A DNA stretch of 64,000 nucleotides from Pseudomonas sp. 30_B (GTDB lineage Bacteria > Pseudomonadota > Gammaproteobacteria > Pseudomonadales > Pseudomonadaceae). Below are positions 1-8,235 of this stretch, piece after piece. The DNA is taken from contig NZ_JAFGYY010000009.1 of NCBI RefSeq assembly GCF_017491605.1, positions 176,724-240,723 of the forward strand, in the 5' to 3' direction. The notes under the pieces were generated by a model, which saw nothing but the letters and a program-made list of their open reading frames with translations, had not been told where the DNA came from and did no database searches. The translations under genes and the position numbers were made by a program. Numbering within the stretch: position 1 is the first letter of the stretch; every line of letters starts with the position of its first letter.

Positions 1-1089
1 CTGGAGGAACAGGCCGCACCACTCAACTGTGGCCTTCTGGTGGCCCTGGGCCTGTCGCTGCCGATCACCCTGATCTGCCTGCTGTTCGCCGAACCCATCG
101 TTCGTGTCCTGTCCGGCGATCCCGACGTGCTGGCGGTCGGCATCCCCTACTTCGAGTGGCGCGCGCTGTCGGTACTGGCAGTGGGGCTGAACTTCTCGTT
201 CCGCGGTTACTGGAACGGCACACGCCGCTCGGGCATGTACATGCGCACGCTGGTGGTCATGCACCTGGCCAACGCGGCGATCAGCTACAGCCTGATTCAC
301 GGCCTGTTCGGCCTGCCCCGCATGGGCGCGGTGGGCAGCGGGCTGGGCACCACCCTGGCGCTCTACCTGGGCTCGCTGATCTACGCCTGGATCACCTGGC
401 GCGATGCCCGCGCCCAGGGCTTCCGCCCTCGTCTGCCGAGCGAACGCGACATCCGAGTGATGCTGCGCCTGTCGTTGCCCAATTCGCTGCAGCAGTTCTT
501 CTTCGCCGCCGGCATCACCCTGCTGTTCTGGATCATCGCCCAGGTCGGCACCCGCGAGCTGGCGGTGGCCCACGTGCTGATCAACCTGGCGCTGTTCCTG
601 ATCCTGCCCGGCATCGGGCTGGGCATGGCCGCCACCACCCTGGTCAGCCAGAGCATGGGCGAGCGCGACTTCGACAGTGCGCACCGCTGGGGCTGGGACG
701 TGGTGAAGGTGGCCGCCTGCGGCTTGGCGCTGCTGGGCTCGCCGTTCTGGCTGTTCCCCGAAGCCATCCTGAGGCTGTTCGTCAGCGACCCGGCGCTGAT
801 CGATCTGGGCCGATTGCCGCTGACCCTTACCGGACTGGGCATGGTGATCGACGCCACCGCGCTGGTGCTCACCCAGGCCCTGCTCGGCGCCGGCGCCACG
901 CGCACGGTGATGGCGGTCAGCCTGGGCAACCAGTGGCTGTTCTTCCTGCCGCTGGCCTATCTGGTGGGTCCGGTCATGGGCGGCGGCCTGCTGGCGATCT
1001 GGAGCATGCAGATTCTCCAGCGCGGGCTGGCCTCGGTGATCTTCGCGATGATGTGGCAGAAGCGCGAGTGGACGCAGATCGAACTCTAG
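1..1089 (+). CDS. MATE-family multidrug efflux transporter, C-terminal part (5' end outside window)
   Basis: The reading frame is open from base 1, so the gene begins upstream of the window; a GTG at 40 is internal, not a start. The visible 362 residues are almost all hydrophobic helices separated by short charged loops. The segment contains the second MATE half, beginning near the RLSLPNSLQQ loop and followed by the GIGLGMAATTLVSQ helix typical of MATE proteins. MATE proteins are inner-membrane Na+ or H+ antiporters that export cationic drugs and metabolites. The family call rests on topology and the recognisable second-half start; the substrate cannot be read. The stop TAG lies 8 bp before a tandem repeat that separates it from a DUF2970 gene on the same strand. 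Confidence 0.85.
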   Translation: MEEQAAPLNCGLLVALGLSLPITLICLLFAEPIVRVLSGDPDVLAVGIPYFEWRALSVLAVGLNFSFRGYWNGTRRSGMYMRTLVVMHLANAAISYSLIHGLFGLPRMGAVGSGLGTTLALYLGSLIYAWITWRDARAQGFRPRLPSERDIRVMLRLSLPNSLQQFFFAAGITLLFWIIAQVGTRELAVAHVLINLALFLILPGIGLGMAATTLVSQSMGERDFDSAHRWGWDVVKVAACGLALLGSPFWLFPEAILRLFVSDPALIDLGRLPLTLTGLGMVIDATALVLTQALLGAGATRTVMAVSLGNQWLFFLPLAYLVGPVMGGGLLAIWSMQILQRGLASVIFAMMWQKREWTQIEL

Positions 1090-1097
1090 CGGCTATG

Positions 1098-1142
1098 TTT
1101 CCAGGGGCTAGGTTTCCAGGAGCCGGGTTTCCAGGAGCTAGG
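1098..1142 (+). repeat. Three tandem 15-bp repeats
   Basis: Three head-to-tail copies of TTTCCAGGAGCTAGG are present (1098-1112, 1113-1127, 1128-1142), with two differences from that consensus in copy 2 and one in copy 1. They fill the spacer between the MATE stop and the ribosome binding site of the next gene. No role is evident. Confidence 0.85.
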
Positions 1143-1165
1143 CTCTTAGATAGGAGGTGCGAACG

Positions 1166-1381
1166 ATGGACGATCAACAGAACAAGCCGCCGAGCTTCTG
1201 GCAGATGCTGCACAGCGTACTGGCCGCCGCCTTCGGCGTGCAGAGCGGGAAGAATCGCGCGCGCGATTTCACCCAGGGCAAACCCAGCCATTTCATCGCC
1301 ATGGGCATCGTCTTCACGCTGGTCTTCGTGCTGCTGCTCTATGCGCTGGTGCAGGTGGTGCTGCACTTTGCCGGGGTCTAG
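1166..1381 (+). CDS. DUF2970 small membrane protein
   Basis: This 71-residue protein has a soluble N-terminal stretch (FWQMLHSVLAAAFGVQSGKNRARDF region, residues 12-35) and one C-terminal transmembrane helix (about 45-68). That is the standard layout of DUF2970, a short proteobacterial inner-membrane family of unknown function in which the VLAAAFGVQS segment is conserved. I chose the ATG at 1166 because AGGAGGT, a near-perfect Shine-Dalgarno, sits 8 bp upstream; an in-frame ATG 9 bp earlier would overlap it. The gene converges on the last gene of the type VI cluster, with 148 bp between the stops in which I see no clear terminator. Confidence 0.85.
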   Translation: MDDQQNKPPSFWQMLHSVLAAAFGVQSGKNRARDFTQGKPSHFIAMGIVFTLVFVLLLYALVQVVLHFAGV

Positions 1382-1529
1382 CATGCGCCCGGCGCCCGGC
1401 GGCGATCCCCTGTCCCGAAGCGCCGCCCCAAGCTCCACTGTGCCGGATGCGCACTGACGTGGTCGTCTTTGCCGACTCCCATCGGGCCGGGCCCCATCGA
1501 TGGCGCATTCCGGACGCGGTGGTCAATTG

Positions 1530-2789
1530 TTACCTTGCCTCACAGGCTCCGTCAGCTCGTACCAACGTTATTTCGACTCGCCTGTTTGCGTTACGGCCCT
1601 CCTCCGTATCATTACTTGCAATGGCTTCACTGGCGCCCGCTCCGCGCACGACGAAACAGTTGTCCGGGATATCGCCCATCCGCTGCATCCAATCACGAAC
1701 GGACGCCGCGCGAGCACGGGATAACGCCACATTGCGCTGAGCATCTCCGGTGGAGTCGCTATGCCCTGTAATCACGATCAGCCGCCCTGGCTGCGCCTTG
1801 ATATTGATCAGGCTGGTGATCAGCACCTTGTCCGAACCGGGCTTGAGCTCCGCGCTTCCCGGCGGAAACAGCAGCACGCTGTCCAGCCGAACGGGGTCGG
1901 CTACGGTCGGCTCAGGCGAATCGGCCGTTGCAGACGGCTGTGGCGTTGCTGCCAGACCGGCACCTTCCAGCGCCTGCGAACCACCGCCCCACCACAGGAA
2001 CACACCGGTCAGAAGGATGAGGACTGCGAGCATCAGCAGCCAGGGCCAAAGCGCCCGACTCCTGCGCACCGGGGTACCACCGGGCACGGGCGGCGGTACC
2101 TGCTCGGGAATATCCAGCTTGAGTACCTCCATGGCCGGATCGGAGCTCGCTGCCGTGCCCACAGCCTTACGCCGCCTTGCACCGATGGGTTTTCGCGAGG
2201 CAGTTTCCTCTTCTCCCGCCACTTCTGGCACCGACACCGGGGACAAGTTCTCTCCTGTGGCGGCGACATCCCGCGCGAGGCGCTGAATCATGGCCTGCAC
2301 ATGCTTGCGCAACGTCAGCAGCGAGATCAGGGGCGCCTGCGCCCTCCCCTCCAGCCACTCGCTCAGCCTCCTCAACGCATCGTCCAGGACGCGAAGCGCC
2401 GGCATCTGTTCGACGCTCAGCCCCTGGCGTCGCAGCAACGGCTGCAATTGATTGAACAGCCAGGCCAGTATTTCCAGGCGCACCGGCAGCGCCGGCGGCC
2501 ACACGCGCTCCCACTCCTGAACCAGCAGCCGGTTGAGCAGGTGCAGCCCATCGTCCATGCCGTCCAGGCCGTGCAGCTGGGCGCGGGCCAGCGCGAAGGC
2601 GGCGGCCGACTGCAACTCAATGCCATGCTCACGAAACAGCATCAGGCAGAGATGCTCGACCCGCAGCCAGTCCACATCCGGGCAAGCCGGATGATTGAGC
2701 TTGGCCAGTTCAGCCCCCAGCGCGGCAAACTCGCCGCACCCAGCGGGGTCACCGCCCAGGCTCAGGTTTTCCTCGGACAATGTCGTCAT
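1530..2789 (-). CDS. T6SS VasL/ImpA_N - TM - OmpA fusion protein
   Basis: This 419-residue protein has three parts. Residues 12-165 resemble the ImpA_N/VasL family: acidic helices, a GLDGM turn and a WERVWPPALPVRLEILAWL segment. Residues 247-267 form one transmembrane helix after a basic linker. Residues 299-410 are an OmpA peptidoglycan-binding domain with GHSDSTG (342-348) and NRRVEI (403-408). The predicted topology puts the ImpA_N part in the cytoplasm and OmpA in the periplasm, so the protein could tie TssA-type baseplate contacts to the cell wall. It is the last gene of the T6SS run, 15 bp after tssE. Its OmpA half is a close paralog of that in the gene at 24521-26272. The domain calls are firm; the anchoring role is inference. 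Confidence 0.85.
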   Translation of the reverse strand: MTTLSEENLSLGGDPAGCGEFAALGAELAKLNHPACPDVDWLRVEHLCLMLFREHGIELQSAAAFALARAQLHGLDGMDDGLHLLNRLLVQEWERVWPPALPVRLEILAWLFNQLQPLLRRQGLSVEQMPALRVLDDALRRLSEWLEGRAQAPLISLLTLRKHVQAMIQRLARDVAATGENLSPVSVPEVAGEEETASRKPIGARRRKAVGTAASSDPAMEVLKLDIPEQVPPPVPGGTPVRRSRALWPWLLMLAVLILLTGVFLWWGGGSQALEGAGLAATPQPSATADSPEPTVADPVRLDSVLLFPPGSAELKPGSDKVLITSLINIKAQPGRLIVITGHSDSTGDAQRNVALSRARAASVRDWMQRMGDIPDNCFVVRGAGASEAIASNDTEEGRNANRRVEITLVRADGACEAR

Positions 2790-2804
2790 TGGGCATCCAT
2801 GCCG

Positions 2805-3245
2805 TCAGCGCGCCAGGTATTCATGCTGTTTCAGGTGGCGCATCAATACCCGCCCTTCCGGGGTCAGTGTGGTGTCGAAGGTCGTACGCGCACCGTCGCG
2901 CAGTTCCACCTTCAGGCTGTATTCCAGGTGCCCCGGCCGGCTCTGTGGCAGCAATTCGATGCGCACGTCCGCCAGGCGCGGTTCGTACTTGAGCAGCACC
3001 TGCGTCATCGTGCCCATCAGGCCATGTGCGCTGCCCGGCATACCGTGCAGGATCTGACTCATGTCCGGCAGACCATAGTCGGGCAAATGGCTGAGGGTGC
3101 CGGCCCGGCAATTGAGGATGCGCTGCAGGTTGTCCAGCACCGAGAGCAAGACCTGATCTTCCTCGTGCACTCGATGCAGATCGAGCTCACCGGTGAAGTT
3201 CTGCAGCAACAGCTCATAGAGCGATGGGTTCTGCTCACTCACCAC
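2805..3245 (-). CDS. tssE: T6SS baseplate protein TssE
   Basis: This 146-residue protein belongs to the gp25-like baseplate family. The conserved block runs through VLDNLQRILNCRAGTLSH, the PDYGLPD motif and a C-terminal VELRDG strand. TssE sits in the wedge complex with TssF, TssG and TssK, which nucleates the contractile sheath. The start is a GTG at 3245, 5 bp after AAGGA; a second in-frame GTG follows immediately. It overlaps the tssJ stop by 7 bp, which points to translational coupling. Length is normal for the family. Confidence 0.93.
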   Translation of the reverse strand: MVSEQNPSLYELLLQNFTGELDLHRVHEEDQVLLSVLDNLQRILNCRAGTLSHLPDYGLPDMSQILHGMPGSAHGLMGTMTQVLLKYEPRLADVRIELLPQSRPGHLEYSLKVELRDGARTTFDTTLTPEGRVLMRHLKQHEYLAR

Positions 3246-3790
3246 CAGGAATCCTTCTTCTGCAACGGCAGCACGCTCAACTGGTTGTCGCCCAGTTCGA
3301 TCACCCGAGGCTGATCCGGGTCCAGCTCCTCGCGTGGGAGCACCAGGCGCCAGTTGTCCTTTTGCGTGTCGGGGGAGCGGAACAGTGCAACCACTGCGAC
3401 GAACTTCGCGTCGTCAGCCATCGGTACGTTCAGTTGCGCGCCTTCATCCGGCTTCACCACCACCCGGCGCGTGTCCAGCAGATCCGCAGCGAGCACGCCG
3501 TCGCCATCGCTCAGCAGGCTTTGATAGTCCGCACTGTCCAGTGTCTTGCGGTCTTTCAGCTGGTAGACGCGCACCAGTGTCGAAACCGACATTCCCGACA
3601 TGTCTGTACTGGCGGTGTTCAGCGCCGCGCGGGCGTTGAAGTCCAGGTGCAGAACCTTGACCTGCTTGTAGAAAACCTCGTGCGCAATGGCGCTGCCTCC
3701 ATCCATCACGCGCTGGGTCAGCCCGCATCCGCCGAGCAGGATGCCCAGCGTTGCCGTGGCCAGCAGCGTCCTAAAAGCGGTAAGCGACAT
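3239..3790 (-). CDS. tssJ: T6SS outer-membrane lipoprotein TssJ
   Basis: This 183-residue protein has a type II signal peptide with lipobox LGGC, so Cys22 would be lipidated after cleavage. The mature part shows the TssJ/SciN pattern: beta strands with the Y-Q-L-K segment (VRVYQLKDRK), a DxxSLLSDGD loop and a late ELDPDQPR stretch. TssJ anchors the trans-envelope complex TssJLM in the outer membrane by binding the periplasmic tail of TssM. The start overlaps the tssG 3' end by 20 bp and is preceded by GGGAGA. Confidence 0.93.
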   Translation of the reverse strand: MSLTAFRTLLATATLGILLGGCGLTQRVMDGGSAIAHEVFYKQVKVLHLDFNARAALNTASTDMSGMSVSTLVRVYQLKDRKTLDSADYQSLLSDGDGVLAADLLDTRRVVVKPDEGAQLNVPMADDAKFVAVVALFRSPDTQKDNWRLVLPREELDPDQPRVIELGDNQLSVLPLQKKDSWW

Positions 3791-4856
3791 GCTGAATCTC
3801 CCTATGCTTCATGTTTTCGCTCAATCCCTGGTAGTGCCCCAGATTGACGGTTATGCACGATTGCCCGGCGTCGGGATCGAGCCCCAGTACGCCCGTCAGC
3901 CCCAGCAACACCGGGGCGCCGCCCAGCACCGGCTTCGGCAGGCATTTCACCGGCAGAGTGAGCTGCAGTTTCGCGGTGCATCGCCATCCCAGGTACACCC
4001 GCAACAGCACCAGCAGATCGCTGTGCAGTTGGCTTCCCGGCAGCCAGCCTTGCGCCTCGGCAAGGTCCTCAGTCACCAGTTCCAGGCGCACCTGGCTATT
4101 GGCATCCGCGCCCACGGCGCCCAGTGGCGTGCCCTGGGAGAGGCTGACGGGCCACTCTTTCGACAGGCTGGCAGGTTGTGCCAGCGGCACCTTTCGGAGC
4201 CAGTGCGCAGTCACGCGTGCCTGTGTGTTCGGCGCCAGCAGCTTCACCAGCGCGCTGATGCCCTCGGCATTGCGGGTCGGCAGGCGCATCACGCTGAGCA
4301 AGGCGAGGAAGCGCGATACCGGCGTGGCGACGTGATTCGCCGTCCCCGGAATGCCCAGCCCGATCAGCCCCAGCAGACACTGCGAGGTGCTGTCCGTGCC
4401 ACCGGCCTCGAAGGTCGCTGGGTAGGAGTACTTGCGCCAGATGCGGTAGAACTGGGTGAAGATGCGGTGGTTGAAGATGTCGAGGAAGGCCTCCAGCGCT
4501 TCGTGCCCTTCCCTGCGCTGGGTAATGTCGTCCAGGTAGGCGGTGGGCAGCGGGGAGTCGACGCCGTACAAACCGAGCAGCCGGGTACGCACCGTGGCGG
4601 GGCGTTCGGGATACTCCTCGTCGAACTCGATGGCCTTGAGCTCGCCGGCGGGAAACGCCATGCCGGGGTGCGGACGAAAACGCACGGCATCGTCGCTGGG
4701 CCGTGTCGTGGTCCCCAAGGGGGGATTGTCCGGAGCCGCCGCTTCGAGCAGCTGGCAGAAGCGGTACAGGTTCGCTTCGGACACCCGCGCCGCCAGCCTG
4801 TCCAGCAGACCGCTGGCCTTCAGCCGGGAATACGCTGACTGTGGTTCTCGGTCCAT
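3771..4856 (-). CDS. tssG: T6SS baseplate protein TssG
   Basis: This 361-residue protein is the TssG/ImpH/VasB wedge subunit. Recognisable features are the N-terminal FCQLLEAAAP helix, the VRFRPHPGMAFPAGEL strand region and the NHRIFTQFYRIWRKY helix. The C-terminus holds the LGWRCTAKLQL and ITVNLGHYQG segments. It forms the TssF2G part of the wedge. It overlaps tssF by 37 bp and tssJ by 20 bp, so the genes are tightly packed and probably translated from one mRNA. Length is normal. Confidence 0.93.
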   Translation of the reverse strand: MDREPQSAYSRLKASGLLDRLAARVSEANLYRFCQLLEAAAPDNPPLGTTTRPSDDAVRFRPHPGMAFPAGELKAIEFDEEYPERPATVRTRLLGLYGVDSPLPTAYLDDITQRREGHEALEAFLDIFNHRIFTQFYRIWRKYSYPATFEAGGTDSTSQCLLGLIGLGIPGTANHVATPVSRFLALLSVMRLPTRNAEGISALVKLLAPNTQARVTAHWLRKVPLAQPASLSKEWPVSLSQGTPLGAVGADANSQVRLELVTEDLAEAQGWLPGSQLHSDLLVLLRVYLGWRCTAKLQLTLPVKCLPKPVLGGAPVLLGLTGVLGLDPDAGQSCITVNLGHYQGLSENMKHREIQHVAYRF

Positions 4857-6583
4857 CGCAGGCTCTTACCGGTAGGTTGCAGGACCAGCGTGAGCTGGTT
4901 GAACAGGTGGATATCGGCGTACAAGGCAAAGAAGCGATTGAGCATCTCGCCGAACAGAGTGATGTCGCCCTCGCCGCAGAAACCGTTGGCATCCAGCGTC
5001 ACCTCGATGTCCACGCCGCGCAGCAGGAAGCCCTTCTCGAAGCGCTGGATCAGGTGATGGCGAACCTCGACGATGGCCGCCAGCCGGCGGCGGTTCAGCT
5101 CGCTGTGGGTCCAGTCGTACAGCGCCAGGGTGCCGCGCAGCACTTCGGCGTTGTCCAGCATCGGCAGGAAGTTGGAGCCCAGGTGGCTGAGCACGCGCCA
5201 GTGGAAGCGGTCCTGGTTGGGCGGGTAGCACGGCAGGGTCGGCGCACAGAGATTGCGCACCTTCAGGCCCATCAGCGGCGTCTTCACCAGTGAGTCCAGG
5301 AGAGTGCTCTGCAGCGCCTTGCGCGGCAGTTGGCCGTTGGTGCCGGTAAGGCGCAGTGACAGGCTTTCACTCTGGCTCAGCCGGTCGGCATCGAAGCCCT
5401 CACCGCCAAGAATCAGCCAGGTGTCGTGCATACCGTTCGCCCCGCGCTTCATCCGCGTGTGGAAGTAGCGCTCCGGCGCTTCGTCCCGCAGCATGCCGCC
5501 CTTGTGGCGGAAGCTGGTGAACGGCACGTAGTCGCGTTTCGACGAGTGCTTGAATGAGGACACATTGTCCACCGAGTAGATCTCGGTGTGCCCGTCCTGC
5601 AGGCGCATCGGCCGTAGCAGGTAATCGGTCTGCAGCGGCAATAGTGTCAGGGGGTCGGCCTCGAGCGGGAACAGGTTGATCACCGGCACCGCATGCAGCC
5701 GTACATGCTCGACGCTCACCACGAACTCGTGCGCCCACTGCTCGCTCAGTACCACTTCGAGTTCGAAGCCCGAAAAGCCCGGCGCAATCGGCATCTGCTC
5801 CAGCCCGCAGAGTGTGACGAACATGAACTTCTCGCGGAAGGTGAAATACTCCAACAGCAGTTGATAGCCGCTGAAGGCGCCGTCTCCCTTGGGCCAGAGG
5901 CGATCGTCCTCGCCAAACCCCTTCGGTGAGAAATGCCCGTCCAGCTTCAGTCGGTCGGGCTGCCCCGGCACGCGGACATACAGCGTCTGCGCCTTCAGCG
6001 TCAGGGCATGGTGCAGTGCGCAGGCCAGGGGGGCGTCGGCATTGAGGTACAGCGGCAGGCGGCTCAGATCGATCTGCGACCAGTCCGCCAGGGGGCTGCA
6101 GGCAAACCGCAGGTGCAGGACCGAGCGCCCGTCCGGCTCGCTGGTTACCCGCACCGTGTCGATGGTCATCGGGTACAGCGTGACATCCTGGGTGGCGGTA
6201 TAGCGGCAGCGCGTACGCCGCGGCCCCACCGGCTGCGACATGATCTCGAAGCCCTGCGGCACTGCCTCGCAGCGCTTCATCTCGCGATAATCCGGCGTCA
6301 GCTCGACCACGGACAGCGACGGAATGGTGCGCAGATAGTGCGGCCACAGCAGGCTCACCAGCCCCTCGGTCAGCTCCGGCAGATCGTCATCGAGCTTCTC
6401 GCGCAGACGCCCCATGAGGAATGCGAAGCCCTCGAACAGCCGCTCCACGAAGGGATCGCGGGCGCCGGCCTTGTCCAGGTTGAGCTGCGCCGCCCGGTCA
6501 GGGAACGCCTCGGCGAACTCCTTGCCCGCCTCGCGCAGGTAGCGCATTTCGGCATCGAAATAACGCAGTGTCAGATTGTCCAT
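4820..6583 (-). CDS. tssF: T6SS baseplate protein TssF
   Basis: This 587-residue protein is the TssF/ImpG/VasA wedge subunit. It opens with the signature LTLRYFDAEMRYLREAGKEF, then DPFVERLFEGFAFLMGRLREKLDDD, LLWPHYLRTIPS and VPFTSFRHK. The ATG at 6583 is chosen because the family motif begins within its first few residues; the open frame extends another 41 codons upstream but has no family similarity and overlaps tssA. It lies 28 bp after tssA and overlaps tssG by 37 bp. No key segment is missing. Confidence 0.94.
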   Translation of the reverse strand: MDNLTLRYFDAEMRYLREAGKEFAEAFPDRAAQLNLDKAGARDPFVERLFEGFAFLMGRLREKLDDDLPELTEGLVSLLWPHYLRTIPSLSVVELTPDYREMKRCEAVPQGFEIMSQPVGPRRTRCRYTATQDVTLYPMTIDTVRVTSEPDGRSVLHLRFACSPLADWSQIDLSRLPLYLNADAPLACALHHALTLKAQTLYVRVPGQPDRLKLDGHFSPKGFGEDDRLWPKGDGAFSGYQLLLEYFTFREKFMFVTLCGLEQMPIAPGFSGFELEVVLSEQWAHEFVVSVEHVRLHAVPVINLFPLEADPLTLLPLQTDYLLRPMRLQDGHTEIYSVDNVSSFKHSSKRDYVPFTSFRHKGGMLRDEAPERYFHTRMKRGANGMHDTWLILGGEGFDADRLSQSESLSLRLTGTNGQLPRKALQSTLLDSLVKTPLMGLKVRNLCAPTLPCYPPNQDRFHWRVLSHLGSNFLPMLDNAEVLRGTLALYDWTHSELNRRRLAAIVEVRHHLIQRFEKGFLLRGVDIEVTLDANGFCGEGDITLFGEMLNRFFALYADIHLFNQLTLVLQPTGKSLRWTENHSQRIPG

Positions 6584-6611
6584 GCTCACCGTTATGAATC
6601 CGCGAAGTCGC

Positions 6612-8198
6612 TCAGCCGCACAGCACGGCCGAGCGAACAGGGTCGATCGCGACCAGGGCAGCCAGCAGGCCTTCCATGCGTCGCGCCAGGGTGGTCTTGT
6701 CGGCATCGCTGCGCTGGGATTTCTGCCGCAGCAACTTGAGCAGGCGTGCCTTGACCTCGAAGCCCAGTTCCGGCTCCCAGGCGCTCAGCCCCTGCTGCTG
6801 CGCAACGGCATCCAGCTCGCCCAGCAGGTGGATCGCCAGGTCGCTCTTGCCGTACTGCTCGGCCACCCGCGCCATCAGCAGGCGCAGCAGCCAACGCTGT
6901 CGCCCGGTCGTCGCATCCGGGCGCGCGGCCAGCCAGACCAGGGCGGCCTCGACCCCATCGCTGTCGGCCTGGGCTAGGGCTTCGCTTTCCAGGGCCAGGA
7001 TGTCGTCCGCCACGGCGCTACTCGGGACGGACGTGGACATCCACGGAGCGGGCTGATTGCCGCTCACCTGCTGGATGATCCATTCGCGCGTGGGCTCATC
7101 GGCGAAGGGCGTGCCATCGTTCCAGCGCAACTGTTCGATGCCCGGCAGGCGTTCGAGGAACATGCCCAGGTCGCGCTTGATGATGTCCGCCCAGCCTTCG
7201 TAGGGGACGCCCAGCTTGCCCAGGCTCTGGCAGAGGTACCACTGCAGGTCCAGCCAGAAGTGATTCACCCCTTCGGCGTACATGCGCTCCACCTGGTCCA
7301 GCAGTTCGATCCAGCTCTGCTGCAGGTACAGGCGTTTGAGCTGGGCGCGATACTCCGTGCGCGGGGGGGCCAGGCGGGTATTGCCGTTGGCCTCCTGCAC
7401 CGGCAACTGGTGCACGGTGTCCCAGCGCAGGCTGGTCAGCAGGCGATGGGCCGCCAGCCAGCCCTGCGGCTGGTCGCGTAGATAGCCGGCCAGCGCCTTG
7501 CCGCTGTCCAGCAGATCGCGACCGGACTTGATCGCCGACAGCATCGGCGCCGTCGAGTGCGGCGCGGGCTCCGGATGCGCGGCGCTGTTCTGCGGCACCA
7601 GCGCGTTCACACCGCCCGATTGCGTCAGGCGCGCGGCCAAGGCCCCGTAGAGTGCCCCCAACCCCGGACGGTCGGCTTCCGGCCAGGCGGCAACTATCTG
7701 CTCCAGCCAGGCCAGCGCCGCCACCGTGCGCTGCGCCTCCGCCTTCACCACCTCGGGGAATAGCGACAGGCTGTCCAGCACCTTGCCGCTGGCCAGCCAT
7801 TCAAGCGCCATGCGCCGGCTGTTCGGACGGGTCGGCAACACCTGCCCATCGAATCGTTCGAGCAGTGCCGCCAGCAGTTCCAGGCCATCGGCTAGCCCCG
7901 CCTCGCCGTCGCGCTGAGTGCGCGCCCAGAGGTAATAGGTGGCGATGCGCAGGTCCTTGTAGCGGCTCTTCAGCAACTGCTCCGCCAGTTGCGCCACCCG
8001 GTCCACATCCGCCCCGGACAGCTTGTTGACCTCCTCGCGCATGAGCTGGAAGTCATCGTCGTAACCGGGGTCCTCGCCCACAGGCACGTCACTGCTGATC
8101 GGCGTCAGCCAGGGCTCCCAGCCACTCGCCTGAGCCTTCGCCAACGCCACGGCGTCCTGCCCTTCCAGGCAGGTCGAAATCAATCCCTGCAAACTCAT
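6612..8198 (-). CDS. tssA: T6SS cap/baseplate organiser TssA (long, VasJ-type C-terminus)
   Basis: This 528-residue protein begins with the ImpA_N domain (WEPWLTPISSDVPVGEDPGY, then REEVNKLSG and YLWARTQRDGEAGLADGLELL). It ends with a helical VasJ-like domain (LVWLAARPDATTGRQRWLLRLL through AWEPELGFEVKARLLKLLR). TssA primes baseplate and sheath-tube assembly, and the long forms stay at the distal end of the growing sheath. The ATG at 8198 has AGGA 8 bp upstream and puts the family motif at the right place; the frame stays open further upstream into the tssM 3' end. The cluster also encodes a second ImpA_N protein (1530-2789). Confidence 0.92.
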   Translation of the reverse strand: MSLQGLISTCLEGQDAVALAKAQASGWEPWLTPISSDVPVGEDPGYDDDFQLMREEVNKLSGADVDRVAQLAEQLLKSRYKDLRIATYYLWARTQRDGEAGLADGLELLAALLERFDGQVLPTRPNSRRMALEWLASGKVLDSLSLFPEVVKAEAQRTVAALAWLEQIVAAWPEADRPGLGALYGALAARLTQSGGVNALVPQNSAAHPEPAPHSTAPMLSAIKSGRDLLDSGKALAGYLRDQPQGWLAAHRLLTSLRWDTVHQLPVQEANGNTRLAPPRTEYRAQLKRLYLQQSWIELLDQVERMYAEGVNHFWLDLQWYLCQSLGKLGVPYEGWADIIKRDLGMFLERLPGIEQLRWNDGTPFADEPTREWIIQQVSGNQPAPWMSTSVPSSAVADDILALESEALAQADSDGVEAALVWLAARPDATTGRQRWLLRLLMARVAEQYGKSDLAIHLLGELDAVAQQQGLSAWEPELGFEVKARLLKLLRQKSQRSDADKTTLARRMEGLLAALVAIDPVRSAVLCG

Positions 8199-8235
8199 CG
8201 GTGTGTCCTGTATTCCTTCACCTGAATCGGCCTCC

